Source: Eunapius fragilis (taxonomy: Eukaryota; Porifera; Demospongiae; Spongillida; Spongillidae). From it: 64,000 nucleotides of DNA. Both the position numbers and the translations under genes were made by a program. The notes beneath the pieces were generated by a model. It was not told the origin of the DNA. It ran no database searches and saw only the letters and a program-made list of their open reading frames with translations. This document shows positions 41,901 through 53,029 of the stretch, one piece after another. The first letter of the stretch is position 1. Every line of letters begins with the position of its first letter. The stretch spans positions 780,772-844,771 of the forward strand of contig OY811984.1 of assembly GCA_963681505.1 (NCBI GenBank), read 5' to 3'.

Positions 41901-44729
41901 ACCAAATTTCAACCTCACATGAGACTAACTCAACTGCACGTGATTACACCCTAATCATATTACTAACTAACCGCTAATACCCTACTACTACCTCCTCCCA
42001 CAGAAAAAAAAACTTCACAGACCACCATCCCGATACTGCACAGGTAGTTGTCGCACCCTAGTAGGATTCCTTTGTGGAATCCGGGCAGAAGGGAGTGGAA
42101 CTTCAGCTGGAATGGTACTTCGGGTAGGAGTTGAGTTGGGGGTGGTTATTACTCTAGGCGGACATCTGCAAACACTTCTTTATGTGCTTCCAATATTTTA
42201 ATTGGTTGTGTGTCAGAGGGAATTTGGATTTGACAAACATTCAGTACTGATGACGGTAGCTGGACTAATGGGGTGATACTAGGTGGAATCTCTAACAGTG
42301 GAGCAGGAACACCCTCAGCCTGATGACATTGTGGTTCTCTTCTAAAAATTTGATCAAGTGTCGCCTCCACAACTGCCCTTGTACTTCCACTTGGTAGGAA
42401 ATGGGGCCTGTCTTCTCCACAATAGTCCCTGGTAACCACTTTTCTCCCTTCCGAAAGTTTAGCACCCATACAGTTTGTCCCAGATCAAACACTCTTTCTT
42501 TTGACCGTCCTTCAAAATATGACTTTTGAGTTTGTTGGGCATTATCCACTGTCTTTCTAATCTGGGATGCAATAAATCCAGTCTACCTCGAAGTTGACGG
42601 CTGACCAATAGTTGTGAAGGTGGACAACCAGTAGTTGAATGTGAAGTGGTCCTGTAAGAGAACAAAAACTGCTCCAACCTCTTCAGTATATTTTCTTCCT
42701 TGCTAGTCTTGAGTGCATGCTTCAAAGACTTGACAAAACGTTCAGCTTCTCCATTAGATCTAGGGTGATAAGCTGCCACAGGAATGTGTTTGACTCCATT
42801 TACCTTACAGAACTTTTGAAATTCTGTGCTGGTAAATTGTGACCCATTGTCAGATACAATTTGTTCTGGCAGTCCCCATTTAGCAAAAATTGTCCTCAAG
42901 GCTTGAATGGACTTGGTGGAGGTCAGTGGTTTCCATTGGAATAACTTCAGGCCACTTGCTTCGTGCATCTACTACATGGACCACATTCGTCCAAGGAAAC
43001 GCCCTGCATGCAAAATCTAGCTTCTCTTTCAATATGGGAGTAATTTGCCTCTGATTATGACGAGGTCAATGATGCGTAAGCAATAGGTTTTTCAGTACCA
43101 ACTGACAAGGTATGAAAAATCACAGCCCCAATGCCAACAGCTGAGGCATCACAAGCAAGACCTAATGGTAAGGTGGGGTTATAGTGACACAACACTTCTG
43201 CTGAAACGAATATATTCTTCAGAGCCTTGAAACTCTGCTTGCAGTGATCTGACCACTTTGATTTGGTTTTCTTTCTTAATGAACTTACCATAATACATCA
43301 AGAAAGCACGAAGTTCTGCCATCCATGATATATCCTGTTAGCTCATCTTTAAGCAACTGAGTACATTGCATGCATCATCATGCTGGCTTATGTCACCAAC
43401 AGATGGGCTCAGGCTCATGGAACATGAATGCCTATAGCGGCAGTCTACTTCACAGAGGGCTCACATCTCACCAAGCTCAGAGGGCTCACCTCTCTCCCTA
43501 ACCCTCACCAAGCACAGAGGACTCACATCTCTCCATAACACTCACCAAGCACAGAGGGCTCATCTCCCTCCCTGACCCTCACCAAGCACAGAGAGCTCAT
43601 CTCCCTCGCTAACCCTCACCAAGTACAGAGAACTCACATATCTCCATTATCGTTACCAAACACATCTCTTCAGTTCTTCAGTTATGTGCAGCAACTGTTT
43701 GAACGAAAAGTTGCTGTATGCTAAATGATTTATTTCATGTATTGCCACGGTTATTTTAAATTGCACAATTAGTGTGTGTATATATTAAGCCCCACCTATT
43801 TATCTCTCCTGCAGAATTTTATGATGTTGTTCTGAACTGCCCCAAGTACAGTAGGCTCGAAGGTGAGTATGTGGTCCAGTTCTCTTCCCCAGACCAGTTT
43901 AAGGTATGGGGGTTGAATGGTCAACTGCTCTGGGAATGGCCACTTAGCAATGTGAGAAGAATTGGCTACCAGAAATCAAATAAGGAGCTTGAAGTTGAAG
44001 TTGGAAGGTTTGGCTGGGGAGGAGGGGATATCTGGTATTGCCATTAGTGTATCTTCCCCTTCCCCTGTCAAACTGACCTGGTACAACAGAAAGTCATGTG
44101 TAGGAGATGGGCAGTTCTTCTTTGCTGGTCAGAGGGTATTCGCATTGTACCGCACAATTAAGGGAGCCTCGGAAGTGCTTGTCCAGCAAGTCAGATCCCC
44201 AGACCAGTCCACAGTGTTATCCGTTGAGCCCACAAGGTTACCACCAGATCTGCCAGCAAGGTCTCCAGACCAAATCATACGGTCACCAGTCCATTCCATG
44301 AGATCAGTCCCATCTTTGAGATCAACAGCTAGATCCCTGAATGACAGAGCACTGATGAGGTCATCAGAAGACATTCACTCTCCAGAATACACCTATGTTA
44401 CAGTTGATCAAACAAGGTACAGCGTTAACAGTGCCCAGTCCCACCTGAATGGTGCATTATTAAGAAGTACTGCACCAAGCCTGGACAGTGCCCAGGCCAC
44501 TGTGGACAGTGCCCAGGCCCATATCAATAATGCCACATCTTACATGTCTTTAATGTGTCTGGACAGTGTGGACAGTACATATGATGACATCACAATGGTA
44601 CATGAGGATAGTGCTGCCCAGGACAGTAGGACATATGACAGCATTTCAGGGTCATCAGACCACTACTACATCACAATGGAACATCAGGACAGTGCCCAGA
44701 CCCACATATATGATGATACTGTCTTATAA
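35961..44729 (+). CDS. DOK-like PH-PTB adaptor, copy E
   Basis: Exons 35961-36056, 36148-36418, 43815-44007 and 44090-44729 join in frame to 1200 nt (399 aa). N-terminus MDLQLCGYLYVRHSLGSAER. PH is of the SFSVQKVTGHGEH..AYAICL type, as in copy A and the minus-strand gene, although its flanks match copy C. The PTB is of the LNCPKYSR type with LEGEYVVQF. The tail is the shortest in Ser-Pro units, with YTYVTV, SYMSL, STYDDI, TYDSI, YYITM and IYDDTVL. The PH-PTB intron is 7.4 kb because of a 6.2-kb insertion zone (37240-43430) with a large inverted repeat, foldback elements and a Ty3/gypsy fragment. Intron 3 is 82 nt, the shortest of all copies. All splice sites look intact, so I treat the gene as functional despite the long intron. 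Confidence 0.84.
38300..38590. repeat. foldback element, family 1, copy 1
   Basis: Ends ACATTCTCTCTGAGAAAGTT and AACTTTCTCAGAGAGAAT. The arms share ATATAGGATTT, GGGAACAAGGGATCAACGAT and AAATTTT. The centre has TCCTATATTTAGCAC. Arms are about 130 bp. Confidence 0.78.
39498..39715. repeat. foldback element, family 1, copy 2 (left end lost)
   Basis: Arms GGTGGTATATAGGATTTGAA and TTCAAATCCTATATACCACC with a long matching core (CTTATCAGAAGGGAAAATGT). The right end keeps the ACTTTCTCATAGAGAATG terminus; the left terminus is missing. Confidence 0.78.
41085..41215 (+). pseudogene. fragment of Lys-rich transposon-type ORF
   Basis: Reads YLQNRDDELESSRVRYNADP then EQKWASAC before stops. It resembles the fragment at 16110-16304. 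Too short to assign. Confidence 0.3.
41250..41495. repeat. foldback element, family 1, copy 3
   Basis: The most symmetrical member. Arms of about 115 bp start ACATTCTCTAACGAGAAAGT and converge on AAATCCTATATTTAGCA around a short loop near 41372. The core differs in sequence from the other members. Confidence 0.82.
42130..43330 (-). mobile_element. truncated Ty3/gypsy-type LTR retrotransposon pol fragment
   Basis: Minus-strand peptides in pol order: RNase H-like HYNPTLPLGLACDASAVGIG (43055-43291), integrase core with VVDARSKWPEV, IVSDNGSQFTS and HPRSNGEAERF (42459-43000, the D-D-E residues visible), then WVLNFRKGEKWLPGTIVEKT followed by GPISYQV (the GPY module, 42292-42480). Frames change between blocks, the zinc-binding part is short or missing, and no gag, protease, RT or LTR is seen. 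It is therefore a dead fragment inside the PH-PTB intron of copy E, opposite to the gene. Confidence 0.82.
43445..43640. repeat. about 36-bp intronic minisatellite, copy E
   Basis: Five units of the same sequence as at 21340-21545 (CCTAACCCTCACCAAGCACA plus GAGGGCTCA), more diverged. It marks the right edge of the copy E insertion zone. Confidence 0.87.
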
Positions 44730-45609
44730 TTAATATTTGGGCACAAGGGGGGGTGGGGGGGGGGGGGGGGGGGAATGAACAACTTAAAATTACAGAGATC
44801 AAGTTCTTTACTCAGAAATTGGATTTATATCAACGCGGTCAATAAAACATTAAAAGAACGCACCGTGATAGGTGGACTATTATCAACTTTATGTTGATCA
44901 ACAACAAAATGACAAAATAAAATCTGATTGCACAATATTGTTTATCAATAACCGGTAAATAGCATAGAAGTTAATACCTTCAATTGGTACATTAATACTA
45001 ACCTAGTCTCTCCGCTTAGTGGACGGATTGAAATGAAATTCTATATAACAAATCTTTTGGCCAAGTCAATTTGTAAATCCGGGTAAAGGTAAGAATTATA
45101 ATGCTCAATGCGCCATGTTAGTTCCTCTATTGCCGTTTTCAACCAAGTTCCGTTTAATACAGTGCAGGAGTTCGTTAACAATTGGAAATTTTTGCAGTGC
45201 GCGGCCTCCGGGCAGCTGTTTTAGTAGCTCCTTTCAAGCATTTTTGGCGACGAACGACGACTCCTATGTTTGTTTCTGAAAAGAAACGTGCGTTTCCATC
45301 AACGTCCAAAACACCAGCACCAAATGAAACTGTCATGCGGCACAATTTTTAACTGTGGGTCATGCAGCGCAGCAGAGAAGGAAGTTGTCAAGATGACTGA
45401 TTAAGAACGGCCCAAAGTGCAGGGAACTTGGATGGGAGTGCCCTGGCTGTTGAGACGTATGGTTATCGGAGAGAAGTGGCCCATGATACATCCCAGCACC
45501 AGCAGGAAATTGGCAGTAGGCTCAGCCTCCAGTGAAGCCATGCATAGTGACGAAGGAGGTGTACAGTAGGCTAAGCCTTACCTTGATGAGAGAGAAAATC
45601 CTCGGGCTG
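44730..45609. other. 3' flank of copy E
   Basis: A G-run (44750-44773) followed by sequence matching the 3' flank of copy C. The small ORF seen behind copy C is broken here. No gene. Confidence 0.5.
44841..44846 (+). terminator. poly(A) signal of copy E
   Basis: AATAAA 112 bp after the stop, in the context CGCGGTCAATAAAACATT. Confidence 0.58.
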
Positions 45610-45722
45610 CCCTTTGCAAGATCCAGCTGGCTGAACTTTCATTATGCTTGTGTTCTGCGTTTTATTGTCACAATATAACGCAGAACACAAGCATAGGTAC
45701 ACCAGCTGGATCTTGCAAAGGG
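45610..45722. repeat. hairpin element next to the 33-bp array
   Basis: Two matching arm pairs: CCCTTTGCAAGATCCAGCTG with its reverse complement at the right end, and ATGCTTGTGTTCTGCGTT with AACGCAGAACACAAGCAT. It lies in a segment of about 420 bp that is absent from the matching position behind copy C. Confidence 0.78.
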
Positions 45723-45985
45723 TAGTATACCTAATGTAAATACGTAAATGAGACATAATTTCCTCACAGACATATCTGTACCTGATTGTATTAAAATAAA
45801 AAAGAACTCATTGCTAAAATCAATACAAAAACCTGCAGCGTTTTTTGCTGTCACACTTAGGTACATTTTTTGTACAGCAAGGTGTGTGATAACGCCTGAG
45901 AATAGCATGTTTACGGTAGCATATTCCAATCCCAAACCAGTAGAAGGGGATATGGGACATAATGGAGATCTAGAAGGGTGTGTGA

Positions 45986-47990
45986 GGTTAAGGGTAGCAG
46001 GGTTAAGGGGCGGACATCAGAGTGCTGTAGCAGGGTTAAGGGGCGGACATCATGGTGCTGTAGCAGGGTTAAGGGGTGGACATCATGGTGCTGTAGCAGG
46101 GTTAAGGGGTGGACATCAGAGTGCTGTAGCAGGGTTAAGGGGTGGACATCATGGTGCTGTAGCAGGGTTAAGGGGTGGACATCAGGGTGCTGTAGCAGGG
46201 TTAAGGGGTGGACATCAGGGTGCTGTAGCAGGGTTAAGGGGTGGACATCAGGGTGCTGTAGCAGGGTTAAGGGGTGGACATCAGGGTGCTGTAGCAGGGT
46301 TAAGGGGTGGACATCAGGGTGCTGTAGCAGGGTTAAGGGGTGGACATCATGGTGCTGTAGCAGGGTTAAGGGGTGGACATCAGGGTGCTGTAGCAGGGTT
46401 AAGGGGCAGACATCATGGTGCTGTAGCAGGGTTAAGGGGTGGACATCATGGTGCTCTAGCAGGGTTAAGGGGTGGACATCATGGTGCTGTAGCAGGGTTA
46501 AGGGGCGGACATCATGGTGCTGTAGCAGGGTTAAGGGGTGGACATCATGGTGCTGTAGCAGGGTTAAGGGGTCGGCATCATGGTGCTGTAGCAGGGTTAA
46601 GGGGTGGACATCATGGTGCTGTAGCAGGGTTAAGGGGTGGACATCATGGTGCTGTAGCAGGGTTAAGGGGTGGACATCATGGTGCTGTAGCAGGGTTAAG
46701 GGGTGGACATCATGGTGCTCTAGCAGGGTTAAGGGGTGGACATCAGGGTGCTGTAGCAGGGTTAAGGGGTGGACATCAGGGTGCTGTAGCAGGGTTAAGG
46801 GGTGGACATCATGGTGCTGTAGCAGGGTTAAGGGGTGGACATCATGGTGCTGTAGCAGGGTTAAGGGGTGGACATCAGGGTGCTGTAGCAGGGTTAAGGG
46901 GTGGACATCATGGTGCTGTAGCAGGGTTAAGGGGTGGACATCATGGTGCTGTAGCAGGGTTAAGGGGTGGACATCATGGTGCTGTAGCAGGGTTAAGGGG
47001 TGGACATCATGGTGCTGTAGCAGGTTAAGGGGTGGACATCAGGGTGCTGTAGCAGGGTTAAGGGGCGGACATCATGGTGCTGTAGCAGGGTTAAGGGGTG
47101 GACATCAGGGTGCTGTAGCAGGGTTAAGGGGTGGACATCATGGTGCTGTAGCAGGGTTAAGGGGTGGACATCATGGTGCTGTAGCAGGGTTAAGGGGTGG
47201 ACATCAGGGTGCTGTAGCAGGGTTAAGGGGTGGACATCATGGTGCTGTAGCAGGGTTAAGGGGTGGACATTATGGTGCTGTAGCAGGGTTAAGGGGTGGA
47301 CATCATGGTGCTGTAGCAGGGTTAAGGGGTGGACATCATGGTGCTGTAGCAGGGTTAAGGGGTGGACATCAGGGTGCTGTAGCAGGGTTAAGGGGCGGAC
47401 ATCATGGTGCTGTAGCAGGGTTAAGGGGTGGACATCAGGGTGCTGTAGCAGGGTTAAGGGGTGGACATCATGGTGCTGTAGCAGGGTTAAGGGGTGGACA
47501 TCAGGGTGCTGTAGCAGGGTTAAGGGGTGGACATCAGGGTGCTGTAGCAGGGTTAAGGGGTGGACATCAGGGTGCTGTAGCAGGGTTAAGGGGTGGACAT
47601 CATGGTGCTGTAGCAGGGTTAAGGGGTGGACATCATGGTGCTGTAGCAGGGTTAAGGGGTGGACATCATGGTGCTGTAGCAGGGTTAAGGGGTGGACATC
47701 ATGATGCTATAGCAGGGTTAAGTGGGGGACATCAGGGTGCTGTAGCAGGGTTAAGGGGTGGACATCAGGGCGCTGTAGCAGGGTTAAGGGGTGGACATCA
47801 TGGTGCTGTAGCAGGGTTAAGGGGTGGACATCAGGGTGCTGTAGCAGGGTTAAGGGGTGGACATCATGGTGCTGTAGCAGGGTTAAGGGGTGGACATCAG
47901 GGTGCTGTAGCAGGGTTAAGGGGTGGACATCAAGGTGCTCTAGCAGGGTTAAGGGGCGGACATCATGGTGTTGTAGCAGGGTTAAGGGGT
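45986..47990 (+). repeat. 33-bp satellite array, unit 2
   Basis: About 60 units of the same 33-bp sequence as at 23893-24845. Because 33 is a multiple of three, two long open frames run through it, with a frame switch at one 32-bp unit near 47020. The reading LRGGHQGAVAG is a by-product. Confidence 0.95.
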
Positions 47991-48110
47991 GTCAATAAGC
48001 AATCGAAATGTACGTGAGTTTCATCTGCCATATGACGATTCAGAATTGAAAATCCTCTTTAAATTGTTAAATAATGAATTGAAGTCTAAGGGATATGCAG
48101 AAATAGAGCT

Positions 48111-48217
48111 GTAGCAGGGTTAAGGAGTGGACATCATGGTGCTGTAGCAGGGTTAAGGGGTGGACATCAAGGTGCTCTAGCAGGGTTAAGGGGTGGACAT
48201 CATGGTGCTGTAGCAGG
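48111..48217 (+). repeat. 33-bp satellite, isolated right-hand block
   Basis: Three units, separated from the main array by 120 bp of unrelated sequence (47991-48110). Confidence 0.92.
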
Positions 48218-48594
48218 GCAGGTGAGGTAGCACAGACCTAACACTTCCCCCACCTCCTCCCCAGACCTAACACTTCCCCCTCCTCCCCTGACCTAAGAAT
48301 TTCCCCCTCCTCCCCTGGTTTTATGTAACCTGCTTCTGCTGCAGGTTCCAAAAACCTCAGCCTCCCTCCTTAAGGAAGGAGCTGAGATCAGAGGGAATTC
48401 CCTTAGATCTCAGCCATCTCCCCTTCCCTCCTGTTAATATGCACATAGTTTGCTCCACCTAGTGACGACAGGGGTTATTACAGCAGTCCTATGTGCTCCT
48501 ACTAAGGCACCTGCACCCAATATATGGAGGGAGATCTTTACTGTCAATGGTCCAACACAACACATACTTTTAAATACAGAATGGATGATAACAG

Positions 48595-49257
48595 TTAGAA
48601 GTTGAATGATTTCTGAGGATGAGATAAAAATTGGCCCAGCCAGTTATTACCGCTGTTCAGGTGGAGATGGGGACGAAATGGTAGACAGGGAGGGGGAGGA
48701 GGGGCAACAGACAAAGCAGTCACACTCGCTCCCCCACCATCCCCCTCCAACGTAAGGCACGCCTCCACAGGGGTGGGCAAGGCCACGCTAGCCACGCCCA
48801 CCTGCTCGATGCTTGGGACGATCAGTTGTGCTGACGTGAACCCTGTCTCATCCACCACAGATGAGCCGTTGCCTTCATACCCTGTAACCGTAGCAACCTT
48901 TGATCTGCAACCAATGGATACATGTCCCAGAGGTGCGAGCTTTCCACAGGAGACCACACCCCTTCCTGTGTTTGTAATCTGACCCCTTGACACCTGTGCC
49001 ATGGTGGGTGGTGGAGGAGGAGGTCCATGACTGTTGCACCCATTTTCACCTGGCTGAACCAATGGAATAGGTTCCGTGCCATTTCCTGATTGGGCAAAGG
49101 CCACGTCAGGCTGAATGGCCATGCCTATTTCTTCACAGGCTTCTACGTTAGACTGCAGAGATGAAGGTGGAGGGGAGGAGGGTGAGGGCAGGGAGGGAGG
49201 AGAGGGGAAGTCGTGGAGGAGGAGGAGGAGGAGGGTGAGGGCAGGGAGGGAAGTCAT
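48595..49257 (-). CDS. unknown proline-rich ORF, copy 2
   Basis: A 220-aa frame with the same start MTSLPALTLLLLLLHDF as at 25300-25911. It differs by a few missense changes, and its C-terminus (CLPFRPHLHLNSGNNWLG) is altered by one G fewer in a G-run. No domain recognised. An open frame kept over two diverged copies is weak evidence for coding, but silent and replacement changes are too few to judge by eye. Confidence 0.28.
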   Translation of the reverse strand: MTSLPALTLLLLLLHDFPSPPSLPSPSSPPPSSLQSNVEACEEIGMAIQPDVAFAQSGNGTEPIPLVQPGENGCNSHGPPPPPPTMAQVSRGQITNTGRGVVSCGKLAPLGHVSIGCRSKVATVTGYEGNGSSVVDETGFTSAQLIVPSIEQVGVASVALPTPVEACLTLEGDGGGASVTALSVAPPPPPCLPFRPHLHLNSGNNWLGQFLSHPQKSFNF

Positions 49258-50794
49258 GGACGAAAAGAGGAGGGAGACATGACAGGTAGATGTGTGATAG
49301 CTACAACCATAGTGGGAGAAGACTGGGCACCTACTGGAGAGGGGGTGCGGTCAAAGTTAGCCATCCCAGCACTGCTATCACTGCATTGCTCCATCTCAAC
49401 AGGTGTGACACGATTTACCTGTTTGGGTAGAAGAGTTCACACATGCTAACGCATTGCAAGGTTTAAAATGTTGTGAGGTGGGGTGGGTGGTGGTGGTGTG
49501 CCAGCAAGGGGGAAAAGTCTACCTTTGCAAAGAGATTAGCACAACAGTGTCTTTCATGTGACTGGGATTCTCTCATGGACTTAAAAATTGAAAGGAAAAA
49601 AATCCTATATTTAGCACCTGTAAATGTGTTTTTGCTGTTTGTTCATTGAAGGGGTCTAGTTACATTTAAAGGTACTGGCATGTTGTACAAGTCTTCTAGG
49701 GTTGGGCCGAGGAGGTAAGGCTTAAACCCTTTAGTTAAGTTGCATGATAGTGCATCCTGTCTGCTTCACCTTCATATTCGCCTTTTGATTACTGTTTGTT
49801 CCACTTTGTGAAGACCACATTTTTTTGCAGACACGGGTCAAATCTCTTCGCAGCGTTGCTGCTCCACAAGGAAGCGTAGCATAGGGTAGCGCAGGGTATA
49901 GCAACCGCACTTTCAACACAATACAAATCCTTCAAGAAGTTGTTTCAATGTATAAAAAAGGATGAAGACATCCTTCTGGGTTGTCTTAGGAAGCTTAGCA
50001 GTAAGTATAGTTTAATGCAACTATGGCCACACCAAACTAATCTTTAGTTTCTGGACGGTCCTCCACATTATACAAGTGGCTACGAAGCGTATATTCTGTT
50101 TTCTAACGCTCGATCGAAAACCACGCCTACGGAGCCAATCCTACATAGGACCTACTATCGTAGGTCCTGATTTAAGCATGCGGGCGGGCGGGCGGGTGAT
50201 TAGGACTTCAGGACTGCATTATTCCGGCTACATGTGCATCAAATTGATTCAATTTCACCTGTTTTTAAGACATTCTAAAACATACTATATACAGCTTGTT
50301 TTATTTTTGTCCATTTCCATTTCTATTCTTCTAGGAAGGCTCGAACGGGTCTTGCGGGGGCGTGGTCGGCCCATTCCTCCCTAGCGATGGTATGAGGGAG
50401 GGCTGTAAGCCTACCCAGAAGCTTTGCAGCTTTAGAATTTGTAAACTGTTACTATGGCGTTGGGCGCTGCAGGGTTCCAAACATCAATTTGATGGGAGAC
50501 AGCAGTGCATAGCTATACTTGTTATAAACTTGACATGCAGCATTGAATTATCTATAAGTCCAGCTGTCTTCATATTACTACTTATCATAGTACGCTATCA
50601 TTAGAGCGCCTTTCATGCAGTTCTAATTTCCGTTCAAACAGGGTTCGATGCATCAGTGTAGAATGCTCCGATCCTTGTATACTGGTTACCTTTTGTGGCC
50701 TGGCTGATGTTTAGTATGAAAAGATCACCTTCAGGCATGTTCAAAAAATAAGACTACAGTTCACTCGGGTCATGTGAGATGCTATTGAATATGA
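49258..50794. other. duplicated intergenic DNA, unit 2
   Basis: Close match to 25912-27450. No coding exon supported. The match ends near 50790 (CGGGTCATGTGAGATGC), where the insertion with the integrase element begins. Confidence 0.55.
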
Positions 50795-52589
50795 TCGGAA
50801 GTGTCTCGCTAGAGACTTCCATATAGGTTTTGACCCCGACTATGAATTTAATTAAAATCCCGCGACCCTACCGTAGCTTCGCTTCCGACGATCGGATCGT
50901 CTAATTTGTTGCGGCAATCGATCTAGAAGTCAAAACTGAGTAGTTTCGTTTTTGTTTCACGTCATAGAACCGCGCGGTTGTCGAGAACGAAAAATACTGC
51001 TGTCCTCGTTCCCCTTCCAAAAATAATGGGCGGGTCGTCTGCTTCTTCTTCTTGGGAACTCATAGAGTGGAACCACGTATAAATGACCCAGTAATGGCAC
51101 CGTGTTTCTATGCAACCTATGCTTTTTATATATTATTATTTACATGCATAGCTTTGCAGTGACATAAAGGGGATAATAAGAGGGGGAACAATTTTATTTG
51201 ATTTTTTATTTTGTATTTTTTCAAGTTTGTAACAACACAACCTAACAAAACATTACATAACTATCACTACATGTCTCCAAGATCACATTCGTCATGATCT
51301 TTTCCATCATCGTCATCTACTTGGCCACTTTCAGCTTCAGGTTCCCCTGAAGCTGAAAGTGAAACCTTTTGAACTAATTCTTTGACATTACATTATATGC
51401 CTCCCAGTCAGAGACTGTTTGGGCAGCCCTCTTCTCCCGTGGTTTCTCCTGCTTTGTGTGTAAAACCTTCTGCATTTAACCCTCTCCATATATGCAGCTT
51501 TCCTAGCTGCATCGTGGTTGGCCACAGACCGTCTCCCTGCACTGGGTCTTGATCCTCCCCTTGTATCAGAGGCATGGTATGTGAGTTTTACTTTTACAGC
51601 CCGGCATAGTGTTGATGTCATCGACGTTGTTGGAGTATGATCTGATTGTGTAGTGGGAGGGGGAGGGGCTGCTGATGGTAGATCTTGTGCAGTTTCCTGC
51701 ATGTTGTTTGAACAATGGGCTTGCCAATAACCTTTGCCTAGTACCTAGAACGTAGCTCTTATCTGGGTCCTCTTTTGCTTTTCGAATGTCCTAGCTACTG
51801 GGTTGTAGGTCAGATGGAAGTACCACTTTCCCCTGTCACTATGTAACGGATCGTCTCATCCACACTTTTAATGGATGTGCAAGGAATCTGTCATTATAAG
51901 AGCTTTTCCCACTCTCTCTCTCATGCACAGGTTAAGGTTTCTTTCCACAAAGGCTTGCCATAGAGTAGGGTTGAGCCAAAACGCAGCGCCGCGCACCGCC
52001 CGTTAACAAAAATAAAAGGAGTTAATTTTTAATAACTGTTGAATAAACCCAATTTGTGTTATAAAAATGGCAGCTCTCTAAGCTATCGTCGTTTTTGAAT
52101 TATTTTGAACAAACGGTAAGTGGTGCATTGCTATTTAAAGTATGTATAGGTATAGGAATCACTGGAATTTGATCGAACCACACAGCGAGACCCATTGCTA
52201 TATCCTAGAAAGTGCAGTGAACGCGTGAGCGTGGTCGAGTAAAGTTGGGTCACGTGGAATTAAAATAACTGAAGGTTTAAACGGACCAAAAACACCCTAG
52301 TGATTTAGTTTGGGTCTCCCGCTACTTAAAAATGTATTTGTCTTCATTGCACCACTTAAAATGGCCGAGATACTTTTCAAACCACACCAGAATTCCTTAT
52401 ACGAAGTTCCACTCTAACTCGGGACAGGAACACTTTTAAGCAATGAAAATTGACCAATAGCTTTAGAATTTGCTGGAGGATTCGCTTTTAGGCTTTGATA
52501 CACAAAAGCCTAAAAGCCTATATATGGTCTTATCAAGTCAATTAAGCAAAAGTACCTATTTGGGTGTTAAAAAAAATTAAGGAAACAAG

Positions 52590-52720
52590 TAAATAAAAAC
52601 ATTCTCTCTGAGAAAGTTGGGGGGATATAGGTTTTGCAGGCAAATAGTATACTGGTGTAAAAAGCAAGGAAACAAGTTTTATCAGAAGGGAAAATGTAAT
52701 AGTCCTATATTTAGCACACT
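52590..52720. repeat. foldback element, family 1, left arm only
   Basis: Terminus ACATTCTCTCTGAGAAAGTT and core TTATCAGAAGGGAAAATGTA, like copy 2, up to TCCTATATTTAGCAC. The right arm is replaced by other sequence. Confidence 0.72.
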
Positions 52721-53029
52721 TCGACTAATTAAGGCATATGCTGTTTCTGTGCTAAATAAAACAGGCGACCATATGGAAACAAAAACTACACCCCCTCACC
52801 TCCCTGTCCATGAGTTATAATTCATGAGTGTGAATGCATCACTGAAGACCTGAAACAAATACAACACTAAGAATGCTATCATCAGTGGTATATCCTAACA
52901 ATTACCAGCACACGACTGACAGTTCCATGCAGACAAGTTTTTTGTTATAAATGAATTTCGAGGGAACAGACAGACAGGACTTATGAAACCATTCTCTACA
53001 GCAGAAACTTAATTTGTATCATGGTGCCT

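Noticed and set aside
45748-48017. Two open frames of 426 and 679 codons on the plus strand
   Set aside because: They run through the 33-bp satellite, whose period is a multiple of three. Two different frames are open over the same DNA and the array length differs between duplicate units, so they are repeat by-products.
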